This document shows positions 16,557 to 24,626 of a DNA stretch of 51,268 nt, piece after piece (the stretch's first letter is position 1; each line of letters opens with the position of its first letter). The position numbers and the translations under genes were made by a program. A model generated the notes under the pieces. The model was not told where the DNA came from. It did not search any database and worked only from the letters and a program-made list of their open reading frames with translations. This DNA is from UBA5109 sp964606735 (lineage in GTDB: Bacteria > Pseudomonadota > Gammaproteobacteria > Pseudomonadales > Pseudohongiellaceae), in contig CAZSHI010000015.1 in assembly GCA_964606735.1 (NCBI GenBank), positions 1 through 51,268 of the forward strand, written 5' to 3'.

Positions 16557-17384
16557 GTGTTTGCATTCCATCCTATGACATTATTGCTCAAATATGAGGG
16601 TTATCCCTCGGGGGTCATTGCTGCCCTGTTGGTACATGGCTTCATGCTGTATCTCATCATGGGCAATGCCATGCTTAACCGAGATATGGTCAATCTTGAT
16701 GAGCCGGTTTATATCAATGCCAGTACGGCAGAAGCTAATCCCCAGCGTTTGCGTCGCATAGAACAGCTGGAACTGCAGCGTGCTCGGGAGGCCGATGCAC
16801 AGCGCCAGCGGGAAGCCGACGCACAGCGTGCCAGAGAAGCCGAGGCCCAGCGTCAGCAGGAAATCCAGGAACAGCAACGACAGGAGCAACTCCGTCAGGA
16901 ACGCGAGCTGGCGCAAAGACGGCAACAGGAAGCCGAACAGCAGGCAGCTGAACAGCGCCGTCAGGAAGAGGCAAGGCTCGAGCGGCAGCGTCAGGAACAG
17001 CTGGCAAGAGAGCAGGAGGCTGCCAGGCAGGCAGAACTGGAAAGGCAGCAACAACTTGCTACTCAGCAGGCCGCCGAGAACGCTCGTGCTGTTGATGCCT
17101 ATAGTGCTATTATCTACAACGCGGTTGCTCGGGAATGGGTGATCCCTCCGAGTGCCAGGAACGGCATGACTGCTGTTCTTTCTATCCGGCTGGTACCGAC
17201 AGGGGAAGTGATATCGGTCGACTTTATTCAGAGTAGCGGAGATGCTGCTTTTGACCGGTCCGTAGAGCAGGCAGTAAGGCGTGCTGAACGTTTTCCGGAA
17301 TTGCAGGAGATGTCAATCAGCCTGTTCGAAGCGAGTTTTAGAAATTTAATACTGACATTCAGACCCGAGGACTTATTACGATAA
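16557..17384 (+). CDS. tolA: Tol-Pal system membrane-spanning protein TolA
   Basis: TolA links the TolQR motor in the inner membrane to Pal and TolB at the outer membrane. One membrane helix lies near residues 20-37 (VIAALLVHGFMLYLIMG). Domain II is an Arg/Gln/Glu/Ala-rich coiled coil from about residue 61 to 180. Domain III (residues about 180-275) is the TonB-C-like domain with WVIPPSARNGMTAVLSIRLVPTG and VDFIQSSGDAAFDRSVEQAV. The GTG start at 16557 is supported by AAGGA nine bases upstream. At 275 residues it is much shorter than E. coli TolA (421), the difference being in the coiled coil. Confidence 0.93.
   Translation: MFAFHPMTLLLKYEGYPSGVIAALLVHGFMLYLIMGNAMLNRDMVNLDEPVYINASTAEANPQRLRRIEQLELQRAREADAQRQREADAQRAREAEAQRQQEIQEQQRQEQLRQERELAQRRQQEAEQQAAEQRRQEEARLERQRQEQLAREQEAARQAELERQQQLATQQAAENARAVDAYSAIIYNAVAREWVIPPSARNGMTAVLSIRLVPTGEVISVDFIQSSGDAAFDRSVEQAVRRAERFPELQEMSISLFEASFRNLILTFRPEDLLR
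16785..16856 (+). repeat. Three 24-base tandem repeats in the tolA coiled coil
   Basis: Three consecutive imperfect 24-base units (16785-16808, 16809-16832, 16833-16856) encode READAQRQ, READAQRA and REAEAQRQ, residues 77-100 of TolA. They extend the coiled coil in 8-residue steps and are a plausible source of length variation between strains. Confidence 0.7.
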
Positions 17385-18682
17385 TGCACCGATTCAGTCG
17401 CATATTGCTTATATGTAGCTTGTGTCTTTCCAGTCTGGCCAAAGCCCAGCTTAATATTGTGATCACACAGGGTATTGATAACCCGGTTCCCATAGCCATT
17501 GTGCCCTTTGAGTGGGAAGGTTTTGGGGTGCTGAGTGATCAGGTTGATCAGGTGGTCAGTAACAACCTTCGTAATACCGGTGAATTTGCCCCTATTTCAC
17601 CAGCCAACATGCTCAGTCAGCCACACGAGCAGGCTGAGGTTTATTTTCGGGACTGGCGTTTTCTCGGTGCGAGCTATCTACTGGTAGGCAAGATTAGCCG
17701 CCGTGAAAACAGTGGGCTGATTCAGGTCCAGTATGAGTTTTTTGATGTCCTGCGTGAAGAGCGTCTGGGTGGTGAGGTCATCACCGGTGATGAATCACAA
17801 TTGCGTGATATTGCCCATAAAATCAGTGATCTGGTGTTTGAGGAAATTACCGGTGTACGCGGAGCCTTTTCCACCAAAATTCTGTATGTCACCGAAGACA
17901 GAAACCGGCCTTTCCCGTATCGTTTGGAAATGGCTGATGCCGATGGCGGCCGGCCACAGATCCTGTGGGAAGGGGAGCAGCCCATTATGTCTCCTACCTG
18001 GTCGCCGGATGGCAGTCAGATTGCCTATGTGTCCTTTGAAACGGGGCGATCACAGATTTTTATTCAAAATGTCAGTACCGGTGTCAGGGAACAACTGACC
18101 AATTTTAGCGGCATTAACAGCTCGCCGGTATTTTCACCGGAAGGCAACCGTCTGGCCATGGTTTCCTCAAAAGACGGTAATCCGGATATCTACATTATGG
18201 ATTTGCGCACCCGCGAATTGCAGCGTATTACCAATCATTTTGCCATAGATACTGAGCCAAGCTGGACGCCTGATGGTTCATCACTGATTTTCACCTCTGA
18301 GCGCAGCAATAATCCACAAATTTACCAGGTGGACCTGGAGACCCGCTGGGAAGAGCGTCTGACCTTTGAAGGCAACTATAATGCCCGCGCCAGGATGCTC
18401 AGAGACGGCAATAACATGATTCTGGTCCATCGATATGACAATAATGATGATTTCCATATTTCAATCCTTAACCTGGCCCGGGGAACCATCCGGATTCTGA
18501 CTGAAACCCAGCTGGATGAGTCGCCAAGTATCGCGCCAAACGCCAGCATGGTGATTTATGCCTCAAAAACGGGTGATAGAGGCATTTTAAATGCGGTGTC
18601 CATTGACGGCAGAGTCAAGTTCCAGATACCATCCGCGCAAGGTAATGTCAGGGAGCCTGCGTGGTCGCCGTTCCTGGATTAG
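17384..18682 (+). CDS. tolB: Tol-Pal system periplasmic beta-propeller TolB
   Basis: TolB is a periplasmic protein that cycles between Pal and TolA. The 432-residue protein (E. coli 430) has a signal peptide ending around SLAKA (residue 21), an N-terminal anticodon-like domain (residues about 25-160), and a six-bladed propeller with repeated WSPDGSQIAYVS-type blades (PTWSPDGSQIAY, PVFSPEGNRLAM, PSWTPDGSSLIF). The ATG overlaps the tolA stop by one base (TAATG), so the two are translationally coupled. Confidence 0.96.
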   Translation: MHRFSRILLICSLCLSSLAKAQLNIVITQGIDNPVPIAIVPFEWEGFGVLSDQVDQVVSNNLRNTGEFAPISPANMLSQPHEQAEVYFRDWRFLGASYLLVGKISRRENSGLIQVQYEFFDVLREERLGGEVITGDESQLRDIAHKISDLVFEEITGVRGAFSTKILYVTEDRNRPFPYRLEMADADGGRPQILWEGEQPIMSPTWSPDGSQIAYVSFETGRSQIFIQNVSTGVREQLTNFSGINSSPVFSPEGNRLAMVSSKDGNPDIYIMDLRTRELQRITNHFAIDTEPSWTPDGSSLIFTSERSNNPQIYQVDLETRWEERLTFEGNYNARARMLRDGNNMILVHRYDNNDDFHISILNLARGTIRILTETQLDESPSIAPNASMVIYASKTGDRGILNAVSIDGRVKFQIPSAQGNVREPAWSPFLD

Positions 18683-18702
18683 CGACGAAGGGTAGGATAT
18701 TA

Positions 18703-18731
18703 TTGGCAGTTGGCTGGTGGTTTTTTAGAAT
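18703..18731 (+). promoter_or_regulatory. Putative sigma-70 promoter of pal
   Basis: TTGGCA (18703-18708) and TAGAAT (18726-18731) are separated by exactly 17 bases, each close to consensus. It lies in the 104-base tolB-pal spacer and would give pal extra, independent transcription, fitting Pal's abundance. Confidence 0.6.
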
Positions 18732-18786
18732 TCAATGGCGTAAGACATAGGCTTGGCAATAAGACTTGAGAGGAGTAGACAAAGCT

Positions 18787-19329
18787 ATGCAAACAAATAA
18801 ATTTCTGAAACTTGGCGTGGTTGCAGTTTTTGCAGTATTTCTGGCTGCGTGTCAATCATCTACGGACGATATGGACGGTATGGATGATGGCGACAGCATG
18901 GATAACGGTTCCATGAATAACGGCAATACTGGTGGTGGCAATGCCTCAGGTGCTGATACCAACGGTGGACTGACAGCTGCTCAGATTCGTGAAAGAGATG
19001 CTGCGCTGGCAACTACCGTGTTCTACTTTGAATTCGATCGCTCCGATTTAAGTGCCGAAGCACGAGAAGCGCTGGTATATCATGCCAATCGCCTGATGGA
19101 AAATCCTTCTCTGCGCTATCGCCTGGAAGGTCACGCTGATGAGCGTGGCACACGTGAATACAACCTGGCTCTGGGTGAGCGTCGTGCCCAGGCTGTTGAA
19201 AGATACCTCCAGGTCCAGGGTGTTTCTGCGGGCCAATTAGAGGTAATCAGTTACGGTGAAGAGCGTCCTGTTGATCCGGGTACAACCGAAGCAGCTTATG
19301 CTCGTAACCGTCGGGTAGAGATCCAATAG
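18787..19329 (+). CDS. pal: Peptidoglycan-associated lipoprotein Pal
   Basis: Pal is an outer-membrane lipoprotein whose OmpA-like domain binds peptidoglycan and TolB. With the start at ATG 18787, following GAGGAG, the protein has 180 residues. The lipobox is LAAC (Cys22). A Met/Asp/Gly/Asn-rich flexible linker covers residues about 25-65 (repeated MDDGDSMDNGSMNNG-like sequence). The OmpA domain follows with FYFEFDRSDLSAEAREAL, LEGHADERGTREYNLALGERRA and ARNRRVEIQ at the end. A strong terminator follows 14 bases after its stop. Confidence 0.95.
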   Translation: MQTNKFLKLGVVAVFAVFLAACQSSTDDMDGMDDGDSMDNGSMNNGNTGGGNASGADTNGGLTAAQIRERDAALATTVFYFEFDRSDLSAEAREALVYHANRLMENPSLRYRLEGHADERGTREYNLALGERRAQAVERYLQVQGVSAGQLEVISYGEERPVDPGTTEAAYARNRRVEIQ

Positions 19330-19343
19330 TTCTCGATAAGTTG

Positions 19344-19374
19344 AACAAGCCGGGTACGCCCGGCTTGTTTTTTT
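19344..19374 (+). terminator. Rho-independent terminator between pal and cpoB
   Basis: An 11-base perfect stem (AACAAGCCGGG, 19344-19354, paired with 19359-19369), a TACG loop and a run of T's to 19374. It sits only 14 bases after the pal stop and 12 bases before the cpoB start. Confidence 0.9.
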
Positions 19375-19385
19375 GGGATGTCCAT

Positions 19386-20357
19386 ATGCCTGAATATGCT
19401 TCTCAAGTAAATAAAAAGCTTCTGACTGTCATCGTTGCGCTCATGATCAGTGGCGCTACCTTCGCGCAGGTGCAGGTGGTTGATGCTGCCAGCGCAGATG
19501 GCAATCAATCTGCCGCACAAAACTCTCAAAACAGCACTGCCAATTCAGCTACGGGCTCGTCCAATAATAACGATATCGTTGTGACCCTGTATAACATGCT
19601 TGAAGCCCTACAGCAGGAAGTACAGATGCTGCGCGGTATGGTTGAAGAGCAGGGTTATCAGATTCGTCGCATGGAGTCAGAGCAGCGTGATCGCTACCTG
19701 GATGTCGATAACCGCCTGAGTGCGCTTAATCAGCGAATCAGTCAGGGGGGGGGCGTTACCAATGGCGGTTTGCCTGGTAATTTGCCCACAGCTGGCACAA
19801 ATACTGGCAATAATACTTTGCCCGGACCAGCCTCCGATCAGCCGACGAATCGTCAACCGTTCACTAATGGTGCCGGTCAGAATCAAACAGCCGGCACGAG
19901 CCCTTTACCAATACAGGGTGGAAATCAGGGCTCAACACTGGCCCTCAATCAGGCTGGGGCACAAGCGCTTACGGAAGAAGAACTCTACCAGGAGGCCCGT
20001 AATTTGTTACTCAACGATGCCAATTATGAGGGTTCAATCTCTGTATTCCAGCAAATGATAGAAAGCTATCCACAGGGCCGCCTGGCACCTAATGCATATT
20101 ACTGGCAAGGAGAGGCCTTGATTCTGATAGAACGCTTTTCACAGGCAATCAATGTGTTCAATGAAGTGATCGACAATTTCCCCACCCATGAAAAAGCACC
20201 GGATTCCATGCTGAAGCTGGGTGTTGTCTATAGCCTCATGGATAATGAGCGTCGTGCCCGTCAGGTATGGCAGCAGTTGTTATCTGATTATGCCAATAGT
20301 GGCAGTGGTTCGCTGCGGCTTGCTGAAGTCTATTTGCGTGACGGTTATAACCGTTAA
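19386..20357 (+). CDS. cpoB: Cell division coordinator CpoB (YbgF)
   Basis: CpoB is a periplasmic protein that coordinates Tol-Pal with septal peptidoglycan synthesis. With ATG 19386 it has 323 residues (E. coli 263); an in-frame ATG at 19341 lies inside the terminator and is rejected. Signal peptide residues are about 1-28 (…MISGATFAQ). An N-terminal coiled coil for trimerisation covers roughly 65-115 (LYNMLEALQQEVQMLRGMVEEQ). A G/N/T/Q-rich linker runs from about 117 to 195 and contains a run of nine G's in the DNA. TPR repeats make up the last 125 residues (EELYQEARNLLLNDANYEGSI onward). Confidence 0.92.
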   Translation: MPEYASQVNKKLLTVIVALMISGATFAQVQVVDAASADGNQSAAQNSQNSTANSATGSSNNNDIVVTLYNMLEALQQEVQMLRGMVEEQGYQIRRMESEQRDRYLDVDNRLSALNQRISQGGGVTNGGLPGNLPTAGTNTGNNTLPGPASDQPTNRQPFTNGAGQNQTAGTSPLPIQGGNQGSTLALNQAGAQALTEEELYQEARNLLLNDANYEGSISVFQQMIESYPQGRLAPNAYYWQGEALILIERFSQAINVFNEVIDNFPTHEKAPDSMLKLGVVYSLMDNERRARQVWQQLLSDYANSGSGSLRLAEVYLRDGYNR

Positions 20358-20400
20358 GCTGACCATTCTTATTTAACCAGTTCCTACACGGCTGCCTTCA

Positions 20401-21048
20401 GTGAGCAACGCATTACGTATTACGGAAATTTTTCATTCCCTGCAGGGTGAAAGCAGCCTGATGGGGTTGCCGACGGTTTTTGTGCGCCTGACGGGTTGTC
20501 CATTGCGTTGTCAGTATTGTGATACGTCCTACGCATTCAGTGGCGGGATTGTGTATCAACTGAAGGAAGTTCTGCAGCAGGTCGCTTCCTATCACTGCAA
20601 GTATGTAACGGTTACCGGTGGCGAACCTTTGGCACAGCCTGACTGTGCTCGGCTGTTAAGCATGCTTTGTGATGCAGGTTTCACGGTCTCACTGGAAACC
20701 AGTGGAGCCATGGATATTTCTGAGATTGATAAACGTGTCATCATCGTTATGGATTTAAAAACGCCCGGCTCGGGAGAGCAAAATAAGAATATACTGGAAA
20801 ATCTCTCAAAACTTGAGAAAAAAGATCAGCTGAAATTTGTAATTTGTAGCAGAGAAGATTATTTGTGGTCGAAACAGCAGTTAGAACAATTTGATCTGAA
20901 AAATAAAGTATCAGATGTCTTATTTTCTCCCAGCAAGGAAGAGCTTTCCGCAAAAGAGTTGGCAGAGTGGATTCTAGAAGACAGGCTTGATGTGAGATTT
21001 CAGCTGCAGCTGCACAAATTGTTATGGGAAGACCAGCCGGGACATTGA
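20401..21048 (+). CDS. queE: 7-carboxy-7-deazaguanine synthase QueE
   Basis: QueE is a radical-SAM enzyme converting 6-carboxytetrahydropterin to 7-carboxy-7-deazaguanine, the precursor of queuosine. The 215-residue protein begins SNALRITEIFHSLQGES and has the CxxxCxxC cluster motif in GCPLRCQYCDTSYAF near residue 33-40, and the SAM/substrate loop VTGGEPLAQPDC near 75-86. The start is GTG 20401. The middle (about 20740-20960) is visibly A/T-richer than its neighbours. queC follows nine bases later, so this is a queEC operon. No preQ1 riboswitch is seen upstream. Confidence 0.93.
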   Translation: MSNALRITEIFHSLQGESSLMGLPTVFVRLTGCPLRCQYCDTSYAFSGGIVYQLKEVLQQVASYHCKYVTVTGGEPLAQPDCARLLSMLCDAGFTVSLETSGAMDISEIDKRVIIVMDLKTPGSGEQNKNILENLSKLEKKDQLKFVICSREDYLWSKQQLEQFDLKNKVSDVLFSPSKEELSAKELAEWILEDRLDVRFQLQLHKLLWEDQPGH

Positions 21049-21057
21049 TGACAGCTT

Positions 21058-21741
21058 ATGCTTGACCAGAAAAATGACAAAACAGCGGTGGTACTAATAT
21101 CCGGTGGGCTCGACTCGGCAACCTGCCTGGCCATTGCAAGGCAGGAAGGCTATGACACTTACACGCTAAGTTTTGATTATGGACAGCGACATCGCAGTGA
21201 GTTGAAAGCGGCGGAAGCACTGTCGATCTATATGCAGGTCAAGGAGCACAAGACCATCCCGATAGACATGACCGGCATTGGTGGATCGGCGCTTACTGAT
21301 CTGTCCATTGCGGTGCCCGAAGAATACAGTGAGGGTATTCCGATAACCTACGTGCCTGCGCGTAATACCATATTTCTGTCTTATGCGCTTGGTTGGGCCG
21401 AGGTGCTCGGTGCTAAGGCTATTTTTATTGGTGTTAATGCCTTGGATTATTCGGGCTACCCTGATTGCCGACCTGCTTTTATTGAAGCATTTAGCGCCAT
21501 GGCAAACCTCGCCACCAAGGCAGGAGTGGAAGGGCGTCGGATTCGCATAGAAACACCTCTGATCAAGCTGAGCAAAGCTGAGATCATCCGTAAGGGCATT
21601 GAATTAGGGGTTGATTACAGTAAAACTGTGTCCTGCTATCAGGCCGACTCGCAGGGTAGGGCTTGCGGGCGCTGTGACAGCTGTCGTTTACGTAAAAAAG
21701 GCTTTACAGAGGCAGGAGTGGCAGACCCGACGCGCTATTAA
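21058..21741 (+). CDS. queC: 7-cyano-7-deazaguanine synthase QueC
   Basis: QueC converts 7-carboxy-7-deazaguanine to preQ0 using ATP and ammonia. The 227-residue protein shows the PP-loop ATP-binding motif VLISGGLDSATCLAIA near residues 12-27, the YDTYTLSFDYGQRH segment, and the zinc-binding cysteines near the C-terminus (SCYQADSQGRACGRCDSCRLR). It forms a two-gene unit with queE; the stop is followed closely by tRNA-Lys. Confidence 0.95.
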   Translation: MLDQKNDKTAVVLISGGLDSATCLAIARQEGYDTYTLSFDYGQRHRSELKAAEALSIYMQVKEHKTIPIDMTGIGGSALTDLSIAVPEEYSEGIPITYVPARNTIFLSYALGWAEVLGAKAIFIGVNALDYSGYPDCRPAFIEAFSAMANLATKAGVEGRRIRIETPLIKLSKAEIIRKGIELGVDYSKTVSCYQADSQGRACGRCDSCRLRKKGFTEAGVADPTRY

Positions 21742-21746
21742 AATAC

Positions 21747-21774
21747 TTGTAATTTTCTGCCAAAACAGTAGTAT
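21747..21774 (+). promoter_or_regulatory. Putative promoter of tRNA-Lys
   Basis: TTGTAA (21747-21752), a 16-base spacer and TAGTAT (21769-21774). Transcription would start about ten bases before the mature 5' end of the tRNA. Confidence 0.5.
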
Positions 21775-21790
21775 GACCGGCTTTCAAAAT

Positions 21791-21866
21791 GGGTCGTTAG
21801 CTCAGTCGGTAGAGCAGTTGGCTTTTAACCAATTGGTCGTGCGTTCGAATCGCACACGACCCACCA
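21791..21866 (+). tRNA. tRNA-Lys (anticodon TTT)
   Basis: A 76-base cloverleaf starting GGGTCGTTAGCTCAG and ending CGACCCACCA with an encoded CCA. The acceptor stem GGGTCGT pairs with ACGACCC, the D-loop contains AGTCGGTAGA, the anticodon loop is CTTTTAA with TTT, and the T-arm has the GTTCGAATC motif. In Pseudomonas the tRNA-Lys next to queC is a known integration site for genomic islands; here no island is present on the 3' side, because nadA follows about 120 bases later. Confidence 0.98.
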
Positions 21867-21872
21867 TTTTCA

Positions 21873-21899
21873 GGGGCTTTTAACAAGCCCCTTTTTTTT
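21873..21899 (+). terminator. Rho-independent terminator of tRNA-Lys
   Basis: GGGGCTT (21873-21879), a TTAAC loop, AAGCCCC (21885-21891) and eight T's. It is directly after the tRNA. Confidence 0.92.
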
Positions 21900-21950
21900 A
21901 GGCAAACCGCTTATTTCCCTTTAATAGACCGGCTTTGACAGGCGTGAGCT

Positions 21951-21965
21951 GTGTTAAAATAACAC
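21951..21965. promoter_or_regulatory. Palindrome over the nadA extended -10 element
   Basis: GTGTTA-AAA-TAACAC is a perfect 6-3-6 inverted repeat. It overlaps an extended -10 (TGTTAAAAT, TG at 21952-21953 and TAAAAT at 21955-21960) about 28 bases upstream of the nadA ATG. A repressor bound here would block transcription. It recalls TGTTTA…TAAACA-type sites of NAD-responsive repressors without matching them exactly. Confidence 0.45.
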
Positions 21966-21988
21966 TAGGTGAGTAAGGTAATTGTACG

Positions 21989-23059
21989 ATGAATAAAGCC
22001 GTAAAACAGGAACTTGAAGGCGGTCTGGTGGCAGACAGGGCCTTTGTTAAAGCCTACCTGAATAAAGTACCGGAACGTCTGGAGCTGGCTGCTGCTGAAA
22101 ACAATCAATACCGCCAGAAAATACTGACCTTGCTGCAGCAGAAAAACGCAGCGCTGGTAGCGCATTACTATACCGATCCCGCGCTGCAGGCCCTGGCGGA
22201 GGAAAGCGGCGGTTGTGTTGCAGATTCCCTGGAAATGGCGCGCTTTGGTGCACAGTCTCAGGCAAGCACCCTGATGGTTTGTGGCGTTAAGTTTATGGGG
22301 GAAACAGCTAAAATTCTCAGTCCCGATAAAACAGTTTTGATGCCGACACTGGAGGCGACCTGCTCACTGGATATTGGCTGTCCCATCGAAAGTTTTTCGG
22401 CTTTTTGTGAGCAATACCCGGAACATCAAGTGGTGGTGTACGCCAACACTTCAGCAGCGGTGAAAGCCCGAGCTGACTGGGTGGTTACATCAGCAATTGC
22501 CGTGGACGTGGTTGAGTACATACTGGATAGTGGCAAGCAGGTAATCTGGGCACCGGATCAGCATCTCGGACGTTATATCCAACGCAAACTTCAGGCTGAA
22601 GAAGATATTGTCCTGTGGGATGGTGCCTGTATTGTACACGAAGAGTTTAAACTGAAAGCTCTACAGGATATGCGTCATGTTTATCCTCAGGCTGCAATAT
22701 TGGCACACCCCGAATCTCCACTGCAGGTACTGCAGGAAGCTGACTTTGTTGGATCTACCACGCAGATTATCAATGCGGCCGTTGCTCGCCCGGAAAAACA
22801 GTTTATCGTCGCAACTGATCAGGGAATTTTCTACAAGTTACAGATGGCGGCACCTGACAAGGAATTTATTATGGCGCCGACTTCCGGTGAAGGAGCCAGC
22901 TGTCGAAGTTGTGCTAATTGCCCCTGGATGGGAATGAATACCCTGCAGAATCTACACGATTCACTGCTACATGGTACTAATGAAATTCAGGTTGATCCCA
23001 AGTTGGGTAAACTGGCCATGATTCCCTTGCAGCGTATGCTTGATTTCAGGAAGCAGTGA
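21989..23059 (+). CDS. nadA: Quinolinate synthase NadA
   Basis: NadA condenses iminoaspartate with dihydroxyacetone phosphate to quinolinate, the first committed product of de novo NAD synthesis, and carries a [4Fe-4S] cluster. The 356-residue protein (E. coli 347) includes ALVAHYYTDPALQALAEESGGCVADSLEMA near residues 54-83, CGVKFMGETAKILSPDKTVLMP near 98-119, and the cluster-region cysteines in SCRSCANCPWMGMNTL near 305-320. The AAGG of GTAAGGTAATTGTACG precedes ATG 21989. It is convergent with bepA. nadB, the usual partner, is not in the window. Confidence 0.95.
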   Translation: MNKAVKQELEGGLVADRAFVKAYLNKVPERLELAAAENNQYRQKILTLLQQKNAALVAHYYTDPALQALAEESGGCVADSLEMARFGAQSQASTLMVCGVKFMGETAKILSPDKTVLMPTLEATCSLDIGCPIESFSAFCEQYPEHQVVVYANTSAAVKARADWVVTSAIAVDVVEYILDSGKQVIWAPDQHLGRYIQRKLQAEEDIVLWDGACIVHEEFKLKALQDMRHVYPQAAILAHPESPLQVLQEADFVGSTTQIINAAVARPEKQFIVATDQGIFYKLQMAAPDKEFIMAPTSGEGASCRSCANCPWMGMNTLQNLHDSLLHGTNEIQVDPKLGKLAMIPLQRMLDFRKQ

Positions 23060-23076
23060 TTTAACGCAGGAATTGA

Positions 23077-24528
23077 TTAACGGTAGTAACGGTCTGTGAT
23101 GGTGCGGATGTCATCTTGGCGCTGTCTGATACGGGCCGTTGTCAAAGGGTCATTACGTTCATTCAATGCTAGGTTGAGGTGATCAAGCGCTCGGCCAAAT
23201 TCTCCGATACCGAAAAAATACTCTGCACGCGCCTGGTGCACGCCAGAGATATCGCCTGTTAAACCACGCAATTCAGCCAGCTGGTACCAGATGTTGATAT
23301 CAGTGGGTCGATTGTCCGCCAGTCCCTCGTAAACACTGACTGCTTGGGGGTAACGGCCTTCTTCTTCAAGTATCCGGGCATAGGCCAGTGTCAGTGGGTA
23401 ATTGCCAGGATTAATATCCAGGTGCTCAAGCAGAATCTGTCTAGCCCGGTCAAAGTTACCGGCTTTCTGGGCAATCTCAGCTTCCAGCATGACATAGCTG
23501 ATACGGTTGGGCTCTTCAGCCAGCAGGGGCGCAAGTGTTTCCGTCGCAGCAACAAATTCGCCTCTGTTTAGTTGAGCTAAGGCAATGCCATAGCGGGCGG
23601 CATCTTCTTCGGCGCCGTTTAATTGGGGCAGCTCACGTTGCAGGCTGTCAATATGGCCGTCATAGTCATTGGAAAAGTGCAAGAGCGCACGTTGACGCAT
23701 GAGGGAATATTCAATATCGGCGATGTGATCCACGCTGGGCATTGAAAGAGTTCGGTTGCGGGTATCAGCAACACGATTTTCATCCAGAGGGTGGGTTGAT
23801 AAAAACTCAGGAATTCGCTGCGAGCCATTTCTCATCTGCATCATGTTCTCAAACATTTCTGCCATGGAGGATGGGTCGAAGCCAGCGTTCAATAGGGTTC
23901 GAATACCGACGCGGTCGGCTTCCTGTTCATTGCTTCGACTGAATTGCAGCTGATTGTCCAACATGACGGATTGGGTGATCCCCAAAGCAGCCTGGCCCGC
24001 TTCACCGCCGGCAGTTGCCAGTATCAACAGTGATGCCAGTGTGGCGGCTATATTGGTAACGGAGTTGGATTGGGCATCCAGGATACGGCGGGCATAATGT
24101 CGCTGTGAAATGTGTGCAAGCTCATGGGAGAGCACAGAAGCAAATTGGCCTTCTGTTTCAGCATACAGAAACAGGCCCGCATTCACGCCAACGATACCGC
24201 CAGGAGCAGCGAATGCATTCAGCTGCTCGCTATCAATCAGCAGAAATTCAAGGCGGTGGTCGGTTAACTCGCTGTTGGCTGCCAGATGATAGGTCAGGCT
24301 GGCTATATATTCCTCGATAAGCGGGTCGACCAGGAGAGGTGTCTGCGCCCGGAACGAGCGGAGCATTTCCCGGCCCATCTCATATTCCTGTTGGGTGGTG
24401 ATGACACCGGACACAGTGTCGCCTAGCACCGGCAGATTATTGCTTTGAGCGAATCCGGCGTTGGTGGCAAGTGAAATACCTGCGCTTAATAGGCAGGTTT
24501 TCCCCAGTTGTTTTAACAGTCCGACCAT
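23077..24528 (-). CDS. bepA: M48 metalloprotease with TPR domain, BepA-like
   Basis: BepA is a periplasmic chaperone and zinc protease that helps LptD and BAM-dependent outer-membrane assembly and degrades stalled clients. The 483-residue protein (E. coli 487) has a signal peptide ending about residue 28 (NAGFAQ). The zinc motif is HELAH at 135-139, and the third ligand glutamate lies in EQEADRVG at 201-208. TPR-like helices fill residues about 300-460 (IALAQLNRGEFVAATETL, LAYARILEEEGRYPQAVSVYEGLA). It is divergent from the TusA-like gene, as in the P. aeruginosa order as I recall it. Confidence 0.92.
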   Translation of the reverse strand: MVGLLKQLGKTCLLSAGISLATNAGFAQSNNLPVLGDTVSGVITTQQEYEMGREMLRSFRAQTPLLVDPLIEEYIASLTYHLAANSELTDHRLEFLLIDSEQLNAFAAPGGIVGVNAGLFLYAETEGQFASVLSHELAHISQRHYARRILDAQSNSVTNIAATLASLLILATAGGEAGQAALGITQSVMLDNQLQFSRSNEQEADRVGIRTLLNAGFDPSSMAEMFENMMQMRNGSQRIPEFLSTHPLDENRVADTRNRTLSMPSVDHIADIEYSLMRQRALLHFSNDYDGHIDSLQRELPQLNGAEEDAARYGIALAQLNRGEFVAATETLAPLLAEEPNRISYVMLEAEIAQKAGNFDRARQILLEHLDINPGNYPLTLAYARILEEEGRYPQAVSVYEGLADNRPTDINIWYQLAELRGLTGDISGVHQARAEYFFGIGEFGRALDHLNLALNERNDPLTTARIRQRQDDIRTITDRYYR

Positions 24529-24611
24529 AATTTAACTAATACACTATCATCAGTTAGACAATAAATAATACTACTAATTCCATGCAATAACTCGGTTTTT
24601 TAACAGGCTCC

Positions 24612-24620
24612 TGCTAGAAT
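24612..24620 (+). promoter_or_regulatory. Extended -10 promoter of the TusA-like gene
   Basis: TGCTAGAAT (TG at 24612-24613, TAGAAT at 24615-24620) is an extended -10 element. The ATG follows at 24627, where transcription itself should begin, and there is no Shine-Dalgarno sequence in reach, so the mRNA may be leaderless. Confidence 0.5.
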
Positions 24621-24626
24621 GCCGCG

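Noticed and set aside
16735..17007. Proline/alanine-rich minus-strand frames inside tolA
   Set aside because: They arise from the repetitive Arg/Gln/Glu codons of the coiled coil read backwards.
19341..19385. An upstream in-frame start of cpoB at 19341
   Set aside because: It lies inside the terminator hairpin and would put a non-signal sequence before the clear signal peptide that begins at 19386.
20358..20400. A possible preQ1 riboswitch before queE
   Set aside because: The 43-base spacer shows no pseudoknot-like CTTTTT/AAAAA arrangement of that class.
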